Part shown: positions 35,298 through 46,239 of the stretch, piece after piece | How positions within the stretch are numbered: position 1 is the first letter of the stretch | Layout of the letters: the number at the start of each line of letters is the position of its first letter | Assembly: GCA_014218235.1 (NCBI GenBank) | Contig: CM024758.1 | Span: forward strand, 68,024,206 to 68,088,205 | Length of the DNA: 64,000 nt | DNA from: Colocasia esculenta | Taxonomy: Eukaryota; Streptophyta; Magnoliopsida; Alismatales; Araceae | Direction of reading: 5' to 3' | The notes under the pieces: generated by a model | The model's database searches: none | What the model was told of the DNA's origin: nothing | Seen by the model: the letters and a program-made list of their open reading frames with translations, nothing else | Made by a program: the position numbers and the translations under genes

Positions 35298-35995
35298 ACT
35301 CATCCTAAAACCCTTGGGGAGGTTTAACAACGAGTTGGGGTGGTTTGAGGCAGGCTAGAGCTTCTGAGGAGAAGGAGAAAGGCTGGGAACCCGAGCTTCA
35401 TCCCCTTCTCGTCTGCTGTGTTCAAACGTCGACTGGTCTTAGATCTTCCTACGGTAGGTGTTCTCGGGCCAAGATTAAAGAAAACCAACGCCAACATGTA
35501 GTTCTTGAGTCTAGGTTCATTTGCAATTGGTTTGACTGGTTTTCATGGAGTATACATTGTGTATTGGTGATTTTCCCCAAAGTCTCGCACAGTTATGGCT
35601 TTTTCCGTTCTTCTTATTATGTACACAATTCAGACCTAATTTGACTAAATTTTCTTCATGAACATTCTTTCACTTGAAGTCACAATCATCTTCTATGTTG
35701 GACGTTTTATCCAAAAGTTTTCGTTAGAGAGTTAGGAGCATGCTAAGAGTTTTGCATGATACTGCGATTTCGGCTACACTTAGCTTTCTGTTCTTTATAT
35801 GTTTTCTTGGGATTTGAGACCGAATTGGATCAAACCTCAACATCAAAGTTCTTCTACTAGTTGTCCTCTTCATCTTTTCTGTTGAACGTTTTGTCTAAAT
35901 GTCATTTGTTAGAGAGTTTAAGAGGTGAAGTGAATCGCTGCATGAGACTGTTTTCTGGTTACACCTGACCAAGTGTTTGTTCTGGAAGGGCACTA

Positions 35996-36379
35996 GTGTC
36001 GACACTACTTGAGGTAGTGTCGACACACTGTCCCAAAACAGCCCAGAAGTGTTCTGGGAAGCTCCTGGTGTCGACACTAGCTGATCTAGTGTCGACACAC
36101 TGTCCCAGTTTGACCCAGAAAGTTTCTGGAGCTGATCTAGTGTCGACACTACCTGCTCTAGTGTCGACACACTGTCCCATATGGCCAGAAGGTTTTCTGG
36201 AAGCTGTCTCTAGTGTCGACACTACCTGATCTAGTGTCGACACTACTTGACCTTTTTGCCTTGTATTTGAAGCACTGTGTCGACACTACTTGATCTAGTG
36301 TCGACACTACTTGACCAGTTTTGCATATTTTGTCTTGTGTTTGAGCATGTGTCGACACCACTTGATCTAGTGTCGACAC
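35996..36379. repeat. Array of 12 GTGTCGACAC palindromes in 6 pairs, 21-bp period
   Basis: The 10-bp perfect palindrome starts at 35996, 36017, 36068, 36089, 36140, 36161, 36213, 36234, 36277, 36298, 36349 and 36370. Within every pair the start-to-start distance is exactly 21 bp; between pairs it is 43 to 52 bp. The 11-base spacer within pairs is TAC(C/T)TGATCTA-like. Pairs are separated by CTGTCCCA...TTTCTGG blocks. Confidence 0.95.
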
Positions 36380-37735
36380 TACCCTTACAAGATTTTGCAT
36401 ATTTTGGGTCTGATCATCCATGATGTCTACTAGCATGAGCATGATGTTATATAGTATGCATGGACCTAAAATAAATCAACCCATTGAAGAAAATGGTATG
36501 ATACGAATATGATTCTAATGTGTAATTGTGATTGTCCTTGTGTCCATTGGATTATCTTGTGATCTTGCTTATTGTCAATGATAAGATAAGAATATGATAT
36601 GAATGTGGGAATGAATACATGTTAGTGTGCATGTTAGTGGTGTTAATGTTATGATTTGCATATGAGTTTCATGGTTACATGTTTTCCGGTGTTCAATTGA
36701 TTATTTGTCATATGCATACATGTTAGGAAGCACATGTTCTACATACGATCTGTCTTTAGAAACATCTTCATTGTCAAGACATTAATGATCTATGAAACAT
36801 AAGATACGTCGTTATCCTGCCTTGTTCGTTTGTCATTCCTTGACTTTATGAATGATCATGTTCTTTTACTACGAGCTTGTTATTGAAACTCTGTGGCCAT
36901 AATATGAATCTGTTTGTTCGGCACAACGTGGGACTTCGGTCCAAAACTTGATCCAATGCCTGTGCAATAGGGGCCTGTCCGGTCCTGGGGAGGAGCGCCC
37001 CAACGTACTTATTAACCGCGGGAGTATGGACTCTTGGTGCTTGGCATAGCACACTGACATGCAAGATTGTGAAAATGTGCCTCCTGTTTGACATGATAAG
37101 TTTGACTTGACATGATATGATACGTTTGTTCTTGTGAACACATGGGATCTCTGCTTGAATATGGCCAATCTCTTCTGACATGATTGTATTCTTGAATTAT
37201 CTGTCCATGGTATATGAAACTCGACATTTGATCTGATATGATATCCGTTCTACCTTGCTATTCAATCTGTTAGTATTGCATACATTGTCATCATATCTCA
37301 TGTGCATATCTGCCTATTTAAATGTTAATCATGTATATTAGTGCATGCACGTTATTGAGATGTAAATCCTACTGAGCTAGTTCGCTCACCCCTATCATCC
37401 TACCCTTTTTCAGGAAGTGATGAAGAACAGTGGAGTCAGATGGGACAGGGCAAGAGGACGAGCACCTGTCCGAGAAATAGATGACAGTTTAGAAATAGAC
37501 AATTGAGTAGTTGATGTATTAGAGAAACGTGTTATTGATAAAACCTTTCAGTTGATCTTCTATGAGGTTGTATCTAGTTGAATGGAATGAAATAAGGTGT
37601 ATACTGGTGACCATGTTATAGTTTCGATGTGTTATTATATTCAATTGTGACTCTGCACTATTCAACTGTGATACGCCGGTTTGTCTCGTTCACGTCTCCC
37701 GGTATTTATTCCGCTGCTAAATACGGGGCGTGACA

Positions 37736-37885
37736 GTTGGTATCAGAGCCCTAAACTTTAGGGTCAAGGGAATAGGAACATAGAATGAAACTAGATCACA
37801 AGAGTCAAAATCTATCGTACCTAATGTGAGCTTGGGTAGAACCAGGGGATAGAAATCGCAGGAGATTGTCATTTATCTCTGCACT
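37736..37885 (+). promoter_or_regulatory. Primer-binding site and leader of element I
   Basis: TGGTATCAGAGC (37738-37749), a perfect match to the plant initiator-tRNA-Met primer site, starts two bases after the LTR. The rest of the leader has no open frame or recognised motif. Confidence 0.9.
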
Positions 37886-38258
37886 TCGAGTCAAAAGGCT
37901 GGTGAGGAAGGTTGTATGGCCTTTCTTGCCGCTGTTGTCATCACAAAGAAGGAAGTCAAAGTTGAGGACACCATGTTGTCAGCGAATGCACTGACGTTTT
38001 CTAGAAGAGTTGCCAGGAATTCCTCCTGAGCGAGAGGTTGATTTTACCATCAAGTTGGTCCCTGGAGCAACACCATATCTAGGGCACCATATAGAATGTC
38101 TCCCGCAGAATTGAAGGAATTAAAAGAGCAACTGATGAAACTGTTAGAGAAGGGTTTCATCTGGCCAAGCACATCACCATGGGGCGCAAGGTGGGAATAG
38201 TTGATCAATTGGACTAAGTCGGCTCATTTCTTGCCGATTAAGAGTACTGGTCAGTGGA
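37886..38258 (+). pseudogene. Patchwork pol remnant in element I (linker/RT start fused to integrase)
   Basis: The plus strand shows a chromovirus protease-RT linker (GCMAFLAAVVITKKE, ELPGIPPEREVDF, KLVPGATP, MSPAELKELKEQLMKLLEKG), then the RT start TSPWGA. At about 38192 it jumps directly to an integrase-core scrap (NWTKSAHFLPIKST). Nearly all RT, RNase H and the integrase finger are missing at that join. One-base deletions break the frame. The piece lies upstream of the gag remnant, the reverse of the normal order. Confidence 0.75.
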
Positions 38259-38502
38259 TGTATTGGCTACCGAACGAGCCCGGCTTCCCCTAAGCCCTAG
38301 GAAATTAGGAATGATAGATAAGTGTTATTATAACCTAAGCCTGTGTCAAGAGAACTTGTACCTACCTAGTGAGATTGGGTAGAAACTGGGCTTAGTCCAA
38401 AATGTTATTAATAACTAAATATTGTAAGTTACAAGGCATCAACAGGGAGTAAAGAAGATTGACATGTGATAGTTTGTTTTGAAGGAACTTAAATAAACAG
38501 CA

Positions 38503-38960
38503 ATGGAGGATACACCTACACCATCTATGGACGGACAAAGAGCGGTCCAAAGATTAACCAAAGCACTACGACAAGCTGCTCAACTGTTAGAGGATGCCCT
38601 AATAATAGCTAGGGGTGATACAAATGGAAAGGAAAGGTCTAAGGATGACCAAGGAGTTGGCAAAACTAATAAGAAAGAAACAAATTACAACCACAGGAAA
38701 CTCCAAAACCTATAGCCAGAGAGAAGCGGGCCCCACAACAGTAAAGATCGCACAAGAGAAGAAGTGCAATAAGAAAATAATTCCTGCTCCTGTAGAAAGA
38801 TGCCAGCATTGCAACAAAAAAATCATCGGTCCGAGGAGTGCTGGAAATTCAGGACAATTGTTTCCGTTGTGGTAGCCAAGACCACAAGGTTAAGGATTGC
38901 CTAATGAGAAATCAAGCTCAGGGAATAAATGGCAGAACAAACCAAGGAAAGAGGTATGAG
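38503..38960 (+). pseudogene. Gag remnant with double zinc knuckle, element I
   Basis: The 70-residue frame from the ATG at 38503 (MEDTPTPSMDGQRAV, LRQAAQLLEDALIIARG) is followed, in shifted frames, by a basic stretch and two nucleocapsid knuckles: CQHCNKK...SEEC, where an extra A in a run of A breaks the frame, then CFRCGSQDHKVKDC (38859-38900, CX2CX4HX4C). The capsid domain is absent. In a working copy it would bind RNA and might help package the element. I cannot say whether the first 70 codons are ever translated. Confidence 0.7.
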
Positions 38961-39076
38961 AGAGGTATTCTTTCTAACTCTCTTTTATTTGACCATGAAG
39001 TTACATCACCAAATCAATCATTATATTATGAGCAATTCATAATTGATTCTTTGTAAGTCAGCTCATAAACACATGT

Positions 39077-39112
39077 GAATTTGGGGGCCAAATTCTTTTA
39101 AGTGGGGGAGGA
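39077..39112 (+). promoter_or_regulatory. Pre-PPT stem and polypurine tract of element I
   Basis: GAATTTGG-GGG-CCAAATTC (39077-39095) is a perfect 8-bp inverted repeat. It is followed by TTTTAAGTGGGGGAGGA (PPT about 39100-39112), directly before the TG of the 3' LTR. Confidence 0.85.
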
Positions 39113-42100
39113 TGTAACACACCAGAAATTCAGTAATTGGAAAAATAGAAATAAATCAAAAATGATAAGTTCAATATTTGTGAAATAGCAAAAATGCAGT
39201 GTCATTATCATACACACAAAAACCCATTAGAAAATTCATAAAAATTATAGTTCAACTCTAAATAATACTCCCTAATGACCCACAGAGAAATTCGTGCAAA
39301 GGAAAATGGATGGTCCAGTTTAAGGACGTTTTGTGACTGAGTATCGTAATCAGGGGATAAGTCAAGAAATCATTATCACACATACCTAGAGGAGCCAGAA
39401 AATTAAATAAAAATCATAGTTTGACTTAAATAATATCCTCTAATGATCCATCAAGAATTTTGGGTCAATAAAAGTCATTTGGATATATTTAAGAGTTAGT
39501 GTGATTTCCTATCGTAATTAAGAAATAAGTTGGAAATCCATTATCATGTGTATAAAATGTGATCATGAACGAAAGTAAAATGATGGTGGACTCCAAAAAC
39601 AATATGAGGGGATAGTCCATAACGAAATTGGATCAATGAACAACTTATGTCACATGAACAAATTCATGTATTAAAATAGTAAATAAATAACTTCCGTATT
39701 ATCGGAATGATAGAACTTACGTACCACTATCGTACGTGAGAAAACAGATCTGGAAATTTCGTAAAATTATAAATCACCCCAAATATTATCTATAAATATT
39801 TCACAAAGAAATTCGTGCAATGAAAAATCTGATTGGTCGAGTGTACGTCACACGTGACCAAATTACCCGAGTTTCGAAACTAAGTCGGAAAATTATTAAC
39901 GCGGAAAAATAACTCGACCATAATTAAATAAACATGATGGAGAGACTCAGAACATTATGTATTAATAAACCATTAACAAGATTGGGTCAATGGAGTACTT
40001 TTGGCCCAAGGATAAAAATATGGGACAAGAAAATACCAATGAATTCGTGTATGTAATTATGCAATAATTAGAGAGGGCAATATAGGGTTAAAAGATGGTG
40101 ATTAGTCATGTAAGGTAAGCCAAAACCGAACCCAACTCTAAGAGGTGGTTTCCTAAAACGTTGCTACCTCCTTTGGAGGAAGAGTCCAGATTCTGGAAAA
40201 CAGGGAGCAGAATTCGGCCTCTTTCCTAGTCTCGTTAGGACTCTTAACTACAACCTAAATCTATAAAACTCATCCTCAAACCCTTGGGGAAGGTTTAAAA
40301 CAATGAGTTGGGGTCGTTTGGAGGCAGGCTAGAGCTTCTGAGGAGAAGGAGAAAGGCTGGGAACCCGGAGCTTCATCCCCTTCCTCCTCTGCTGTGTCCA
40401 GAACATCGACTGGTCTTAGATCTTCCTAAAGGTAGGTGTTCTCGGGCCAAGATTAAAGAAAACGAACGACAACATGTAGTTCTTTGAGTCTAGGTTCATT
40501 TGCTATTGGTTTACTGGTTTTTCATGGAGTATACATTGTGTATTGGTGATTTTCCCGAAGTCTCGCACAATTAGGGCGTTTCCCGTTCTTCTTATTATGC
40601 ACATGATTCAAGACCGAATTTGACTAAACTTTCTCATGAACGTTCTTCCACATGAAGTCAAGATCATCTCTATGTTGGACGTTTTGTCCGAAAGTCTTTC
40701 GTTAGAGAGTTAGGAGCATGATAAGAGAGTCATTGCATGATACTGCAATTTCTGGCTACACTTAGCTTTCTATTCTTCATATGTTTTCTCATGATTTGAG
40801 ACCGAATTAGATCACACCCTCAACATTAAAGTTCGTCTACTAGTTATCCTTTTCATCTTTTGTGTTGAACGTTTTATCTAAATGTCATTCTTTAGAGAGT
40901 TATAAGAGGTGGAAGTGAATCACTGCATGAGACGTGTTTTCTGGTTACACCTAACCATGTGTTTTGTTCTGGAAGGGCCACGACACACTATCCCAAAATA
41001 GCCAGAAACTGTTTGGAAAGCTCTCTAGTGTCGACACTAGCTGATCTAGTGTCGACACATTGTCCTAGTTTGACCAGAAAGTTTCTGGGAGCTGATCTAG
41101 TGTCGACACTACCTGCTCTAGTGTCGACACACTGTCCCATATTGGCCAGAAGGTTTTCTGGAAGCTGTCTTAGTGTCGACACTACCTGATCTAGTGTCGA
41201 CACTACTTGACCATTTTGCTTTGTATTTGAAGCACTGTGTCGACACTACTTGATCTAGTGTCGATACTACTTGACCAGTTTTGCACTATTTCGTCTTGTG
41301 TTTGAAGCATCGTGTCGACACACTTGATCTAGTGTCGACACTACCCTTACAAGATTTTGCATATTTGGGTCTGATCATTCCATGATGTCTACAAGCATGA
41401 GCATGATGTTATATAGTATGCATGGACCTAAAATAAATGAACCATTGAGAAAATGGTAATGATACAAATATGATTCTAATGTGTAATCCTGATTGTCTTT
41501 GTGTCCATTGGATTATCTTGTGATCTTGCTTATTGTCAATTGATAAGATAAGAATATGATATGAATGTGGGAATGAATACATGTTAGTGTGGACATGTTA
41601 GTGGTGTAATGTATGATTTGCATATGAGTTTCATGGTTACATGTTTTCCGGTGTTCAATGATTATTTGTCATATGCATACATGTTAGGAAAGCACATGTT
41701 CTAATCGATCTGTCTTTAAAAAACTCTCATGTCAAGACATTAATGATCTATGAAACATAAGATATGTCGTTATCCTGCCTTGTACTTTTGAGCTGTTTGT
41801 CATTCCTTGACTTTATGAATGATCATGTTCCTTTTCTACGAGCTTGTTATTGAAACTCTGTGGCCATAATATGAATCTGTTTGTTCGGCACAACGTGGGA
41901 CTTCGGTCCAAAATTGATCCAATGCCTGTGCAATAGGGGCCCTGTCCGGTCGGGGAGGAGCCCCAACGTACTTGTTACCCGCGGGAGTATGGACTCTTGG
42001 TGCTTGGCATAGCACACTGACATGCAAGATGTGAAAATGTGCCTCCTGTTTGACATGATAAGTTTGAATGACATGATATGATACGTTTGTTCTTGTGAAC

Positions 42101-42697
42101 ACTGAGCTCTGCTTGAATATGGCCATTCTCTTCTGACATGATTGTATTCTTGAATTATCTGTCCATGGTATATGGAACTCGACATTGATCTAATATGATA
42201 TCGTTCTACCTGCTATTCAATCTGTTAGTATTGCATACATTGTCATCATACTCATGTGCATATCTGCCTATTTAAAATGTAATCATGTATATTAGTGCTC
42301 GCACGTTATTGTGATGTAAATCTACTGAGCTAGTTCGCTCACCCCTATCATCCTACCTTTTTTCAGGAAGTGATGAAGAACCAGTGGAGTCAAATGGGAC
42401 AGGGCAAGAGTGACGAGCACCTATCCTAGAAATAGATGACAGTTTAGAAATAGACAATTGAGTAGTTGATGTATTAGAGAACGTTGTTATTGATTATGAA
42501 CCTTTTCAGTGAGTGATTTTTATGTAGGTGGTAACTAGTGGATTGAAATGAATAAAGAGTACCTTTGATGATGTTATTATGATCTTAAATGTGTGGTTAT
42601 ATGTAATTTTTACTCTGCGTTACTCAACTGTGATACGTCTGTTTGTATCATTCACGTCCCCCGGTATTTATTCGCTGCTAAATATCGGGGCGTGACA
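39113..42697 (+). repeat. 3' LTR of element I (3585 bp)
   Basis: It is the partner of 34151-37735, with the same ends and the same length by chance, because many one-base indels cancel. TATA box at 40262-40268 and leader AAGGTAGGTG at 40429-40438. The acceptor-like TTTTTTCAG lies near 42360. The palindrome array is shorter (41028-41341). Confidence 0.92.
41028..41341. repeat. Palindrome array of the 3' LTR of element I (10 copies)
   Basis: GTGTCGACAC starts at 41028, 41049, 41100, 41121, 41173, 41194, 41237, (41258 as GTGTCGATAC), 41312 and 41332. Four of five pairs keep the 21-bp period; the last is 20 bp after a one-base deletion. The first pair of the 5' LTR is missing, leaving CCACGACACAC at about 40978-40988. 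Confidence 0.93.
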
Positions 42698-42702
42698 ACT
42701 AG

Positions 42703-42947
42703 TATGTGGACATTGTTATTATGGACTTGTATAATGGTGGACATTGTTATTTTCATTATTGCTATATAGATTGTGAATATGCGAAGGATGATGGAATAAG
42801 AACGTCTTACATTTCCGTTGTACTTCCTTTGTTATTTATGTACATCTTGACCTATTGTGTTGTGTTGGATAAATGTCCCACTGTGACGATGCTCTTTGTA
42901 TTGATGTGGATTGGTATAATCATACTGGTATAAAGAGGGTCGTTAAA
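42703..42947 (+). repeat. 3' LTR of element D, last part
   Basis: It continues the LTR interrupted at 34150 and ends GGTATAATCATACTGG, AAAGAGGGTCGTTAAA, where the family ends TTACA (C to A). The TSD copy ACTAG of element I precedes it at 42698-42702. Confidence 0.88.
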
Positions 42948-43420
42948 ACTTTGTCTATGGATAGTACGGAGACGAATGATGCAGAGAGATGTTGAATTTC
43001 TTACATAGGTCTTGAAGCTCTTGAGATATGAACTGGGGTCCATTGTCGGTGAAGATGCTGTTTGGCACTCTGAATTGTGAGATAATATTCTTCATGATGA
43101 ACCGGCACACGGTTGAACCTTTGATTTTTGTTAATGCTTCAACTTCGGCCCACTTGGTGATGTACTCAGTAGCAGTGAGGATGAATGAGTTTTGTTTGAT
43201 TTGAGCATTAAGATCACCAAGTGGTCCAATGATATCAAAGGCCCACATGGAGAAAGGCTAAGGGGATGATAGTTGATGTAAAGAGGAAGATGGAGCATGG
43301 ATCTTGTCAGCATGGATCTGGCATTTAACACACCTACAAACGTAGATGACACAGTCTTCTTCTAAGTTTGGCCAGTAATAGCTTGCTTAAGGATCTTCTT
43401 TGCTAGCATTTGACTATTCA
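42948..43420 (-). pseudogene. Tat-lineage element E integrase
   Basis: The 97-residue frame 42955-43248 reads MWAFDIIGPLGDLNAQI, FILTATEYITKWAEVEAL, FIMKNIISQFRVPNSIF, TDNGPQF and HHSSPYYP: integrase core with the first D (FDIIGP) and second D (TDNG). The upstream minus strand shows the finger's CVKCQIHAD. The frame stops at 42955, right beside D's LTR end, before the catalytic Glu region, so the C-terminus is lost. The sequence type differs clearly from the chromoviruses and fits the Tat/Ogre group. Confidence 0.85.
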
Positions 43421-44200
43421 CCTGCCCTCCACACTCACTGGCGTGGGATCCTTCCACTACCTTAAAGCTTCTTCATCAGGCAAGCATCGAAAGAGCATTC
43501 CATTTAGGGTGCGTCTGTACAACACTTCTCCAACAATGGTATAATTTAGTGCAGCCTACAGATGGCTCTCTATCTTCAGATCTGCTTCTTCTAGGAAGTT
43601 ACTGTCTTTGCAATATCGCTCAATCTCATGGAACCATGGCCTTTCTTCTACCATTATCTCTCCTAACTTCATAAGCATCACTCCTTCACATCTCTTCTCT
43701 CTGCCTTCACAATTGAAGAGTTCCTGAGGTTGTCGAACCAAGGATCTTGAGTGATGGTGCTTCTAACCTCCGGACAATGATAGTCTCAGCACTTTGGCTA
43801 AGAGGGAAGGAGAGGGATGAGGCCAGAGATGCCAAGGCATCAGCAAGATATTTTAAGAGTGAGGAGTGTGAACATAGATGAGTTTTCTAAATTCTTAGCT
43901 AGGAGTGTAACCAAATCTTGATAAGACTTGAGTTTATGGTCACGGGTGTGCGGTAAGTAGAAAGGACCAGCCAACGAATACCTGAGAGTCTCCTATTATC
44001 TTGAGTTCATGTGCGCCTAGGAGATAAGCATGTTTGAGACTGGCTAGGAGAACTTCATACTCGGAGATGTTGTTGGTGGCACGGAATTGAAGTTGATACA
44101 CTAACGGAATGGTGATTCCTTCTGGGGTGAGCAGAACAACACCTATGCCCCATCCCCTAGAATTTAGAGCTCCATCGAAATGAAGCGGCTAGAAGGAATC
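43421..44200 (-). pseudogene. Element E second (archaeal-type) RNase H and linker
   Basis: Minus-strand reading gives HFDGALNSRGWGIGVVLL (HFDGA at 44168-44182), FRATNNISEYEVLLASLKHA and HELKIIGDSQ: the D, E and D of an RNase H fold. It lies between the RT-linked RNase H and integrase. An extra RNase H in this place is a hallmark of the Tat lineage. The 61-residue frame 43556-43741 (PWFHEIERYCKDSNF) is the usual linker to integrase. Frameshifts occur downstream of 44000. Confidence 0.8.
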
Positions 44201-45620
44201 GCGAGAGATGAGTGACTAGTTTTCATCAGGAAACTCTTCTTGTTTCATGTCACTATGAGGAAGAGGAAGGTGAGCAAGGTGTTCGGAATAGCATACCCCT
44301 TATAGCCTTTTGGACCACAAGGTGATGTCGAACTGAGACAGGAAGCTCTGCCAACGTGCCAATTTATGGGCGAGGATTGGCTTCTCTAGGAGGTATCTAA
44401 TGGGATCCATCCTAGAGATCAAACTCACTTGGTGGGCTAGGAAGTAGTGCTTTAGTTTCTACACTACCCACAATAGTATTGTGCAAGTTTTCTCCATAGT
44501 GTCGAGCTTGAGCTCGGCAGGATTGAATAGCCTAGATAAGTAATAGACTGCCCTTCTTTACCAGATTCATCATGTTGTGCAAGGACAGCTCCTAGGGAGT
44601 CCTCAATAGTTGACAGATATAGGATCAGGGGTTTTCCTAGGATAGGTGCTTGCAGCACGGGCGGATTCATCAGATAACTCTTGAGTTCATTGAAGGCTTC
44701 TTCGCATTTAGCATTCCATTCAAATTTTACTCCTCCTTTCAATAGTTCATAGAAGGGACGACATCTTTGAGAATGCTGAGATATAAATGTCCTTATGAAC
44801 TGTAGTTGATTGATAAATCCTCAAAGTTCGGATATGTTCTTAGGAGGAGGCATCTCGCCTATTGCCTTGGCCTTGTTTGGTCTATTTGAATCCCCTGCTT
44901 GCAACTATAAATCCTAAAAGCTTGCCTGAAGAAACCCCAAATACCAACTTCTTTGGATTCATCTCAATTGATACTCTCGTGCGTGCTGAAACACTTGGCA
45001 AGTACAGAGGAGTGTTCACTTCTTGTCTGAGACTTCACCACAACATCATCCACCTAAACCTCGACATGAATATGAATAAATATCGTGGATATTGGCAACA
45101 TTTCCCTTGATAAATGGCGCTGGCATTCTTCAAACCGAATGGCATGACCAGATAGCAATAAGTTCCCCAGGGCATGGTGAGGATGTTTTCTCTTGGTTCT
45201 CCTAGGATGGATGGATCTGATTGTAGACTGAATAACTATCCATGAATGAAAGTGTTAAAATCCATCGGTTGTTATGTTACAATTAGGACATCCAAAGGAG
45301 GCAACGGGAAATCATCTTTAGGACATGCTCAATTTTAGTCCCGAAAGTCAATGCAAATCATACTCTTCCATCCTTCTTCATTACCGGGACTATGTTGGAC
45401 ACCCAAAAGGGTAGAGTACTACACGGATGAACTTAGCTTTGTGTAGTTTTTCAATCTCCTCTTTCATCTTCAATGCAATATGAGGGTGGAATCGTCTCAA
45501 TTTTTGTTTAATGGCTATTGCCGCTAGCTTCAGGATTAACCTATGCTCCACCAATGCAGGCTCAATGTCGGGCACGTCGTCATATGACCTGGCAAATGAG
45601 TCTTTGTATTCCTCAACATT
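44201..45620 (-). pseudogene. Element E reverse transcriptase and RNase H
   Basis: The sense order is RT start (45390-45575, EHRLILKLAAIAIKQKLRRF, KMKEEIEKLHKAKFI), the palm with VDDVVVKSQTRSEH, the first RNase H (44464-44742, FEWNAKCEEAFNELKSYL, PILGKPLILYLS, AVLAQHDESGKEGQ) and its end near 44280-44450 (ISRMDPIRYLLEKPILAH). The catalytic YVDD motif reads stop-VDD: TAG at 45054-45056 replaces the Tyr codon and VDD is at 45045-45053. Other frameshifts exist. Confidence 0.85.
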
Positions 45621-46239
45621 TATATAAGATCTTCTTCTTCCTCAGAAGGGAGACTGGAAGCTATGGTTAGAAGCCTAGGTTCCTTATTGCCCCAATGTTT
45701 ACCTTTGGCTGGCTCATCCCTATGATGTAGGCTCGTTAAATCTCCTCATGCCACTGGCATACATTTCGGCAGTGTCCTATTACCTCGCTGTCCTCTTCAT
45801 CCTGGGTCCTCATCATTCATGATTTCATAAATCCCAAATCCATCCTCTGACCTCTTCTCTTTATGTTGAGCTTCCATGTTTAGAACGACTGCTTCCTTGA
45901 TGAACTCTTCAATGGCTAGAAGAGTGCCACACCTTTGAGCTAGATCTACCAGGTATCAATGGGAATGATACTACCCTTGCTCTCCTAGAGGGGAACAGGG
46001 AGTTACTAGATTCTACCCTTGAACCTAAGCTAGGATTAAAACCTAAGGGGCACTCTGGGGGACAGTCCAGAGGCTTATTAGAAGGGAAAGAAAGGGATGC
46101 GGCACAGCCACAGGGGTCCTCCGACAGGTCTAAAGTAGAAATAGGCCACCCAATCTCAGGGTGCATGAAGCGGAGTTATGGTGCATGAGAATAGAAGGCC
46201 CCCCTCACTCAGTGAGTCCATTATGATCAGCACGTGTGT
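45621..46239 (-). other. Element E spacer between protease and RT, possible intron end
   Basis: Near RT the minus strand still codes (LVDLAQRCGTLLAIEEF, VVLNMEAQHKEKRSEDGFG). Upstream of it, sense CTGTTCCCCTCTAG at about 45985-45998 is a strong acceptor-like site, and beyond it no conserved protein is seen. Ogre-type Tat elements are known to have an intron between protease and RT, so this may be its 3' end. The 85-codon frame at 45909-46166 has no recognisable similarity and I do not call it a gene. Confidence 0.45.

Larger units (their letters stand above)
34151..37735 (+). repeat. 5' LTR of element I (3585 bp)
   Basis: In order: five degenerate U3 units of about 170 bp (near 34281, 34450, 34607, 34792 and 34950), a TATA-like box (about 35290), a GGTAGGTG leader site (35453-35460), the ACTGTTAGGGC-like block, the GTGTCGACAC array (35996-36379), an AT-rich stretch, a pyrimidine tract with TTTTTCAG (acceptor-like, near 37412) and the end ATACGGGGCGTGACA. 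Confidence 0.92.
34151..42697 (+). mobile_element. Non-autonomous long-LTR element I (8547 bp) inside the D LTR
   Basis: Two LTRs of 3585 bp (34151-37735 and 39113-42697; TGTAACAC...GCGTGACA) enclose only 1377 bp. The exact target duplication is ACTAG at 34146-34150 and 42698-42702. A primer-binding site and polypurine tract are present, so it was mobilised by reverse transcription, but only scraps of pol and the C-terminal half of gag remain. It resembles the TR-GAG/LARD class of plant non-autonomous retrotransposons. Its zinc knuckles and linker are chromovirus-like, so an autonomous chromovirus probably supplied the enzymes. Confidence 0.93.

Noticed and set aside
35996..36379. CRISPR-like array
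   Set aside because: Repeats are only 10 bp, palindromic and paired, with similar rather than unique spacers. They lie inside a plant LTR and no cas genes are present.
36846..37227. Overlapping 71-111-codon frames in LTR I (and 41836-42185)
   Set aside because: They overlap in several frames, differ between the two LTR copies, match no family and lie in U5-type LTR sequence.
45909..46166. 85-codon host or element gene on the minus strand
   Set aside because: It has no recognisable motif, runs out of frame with the adjoining RT leader and lies in the repeat-rich spacer.
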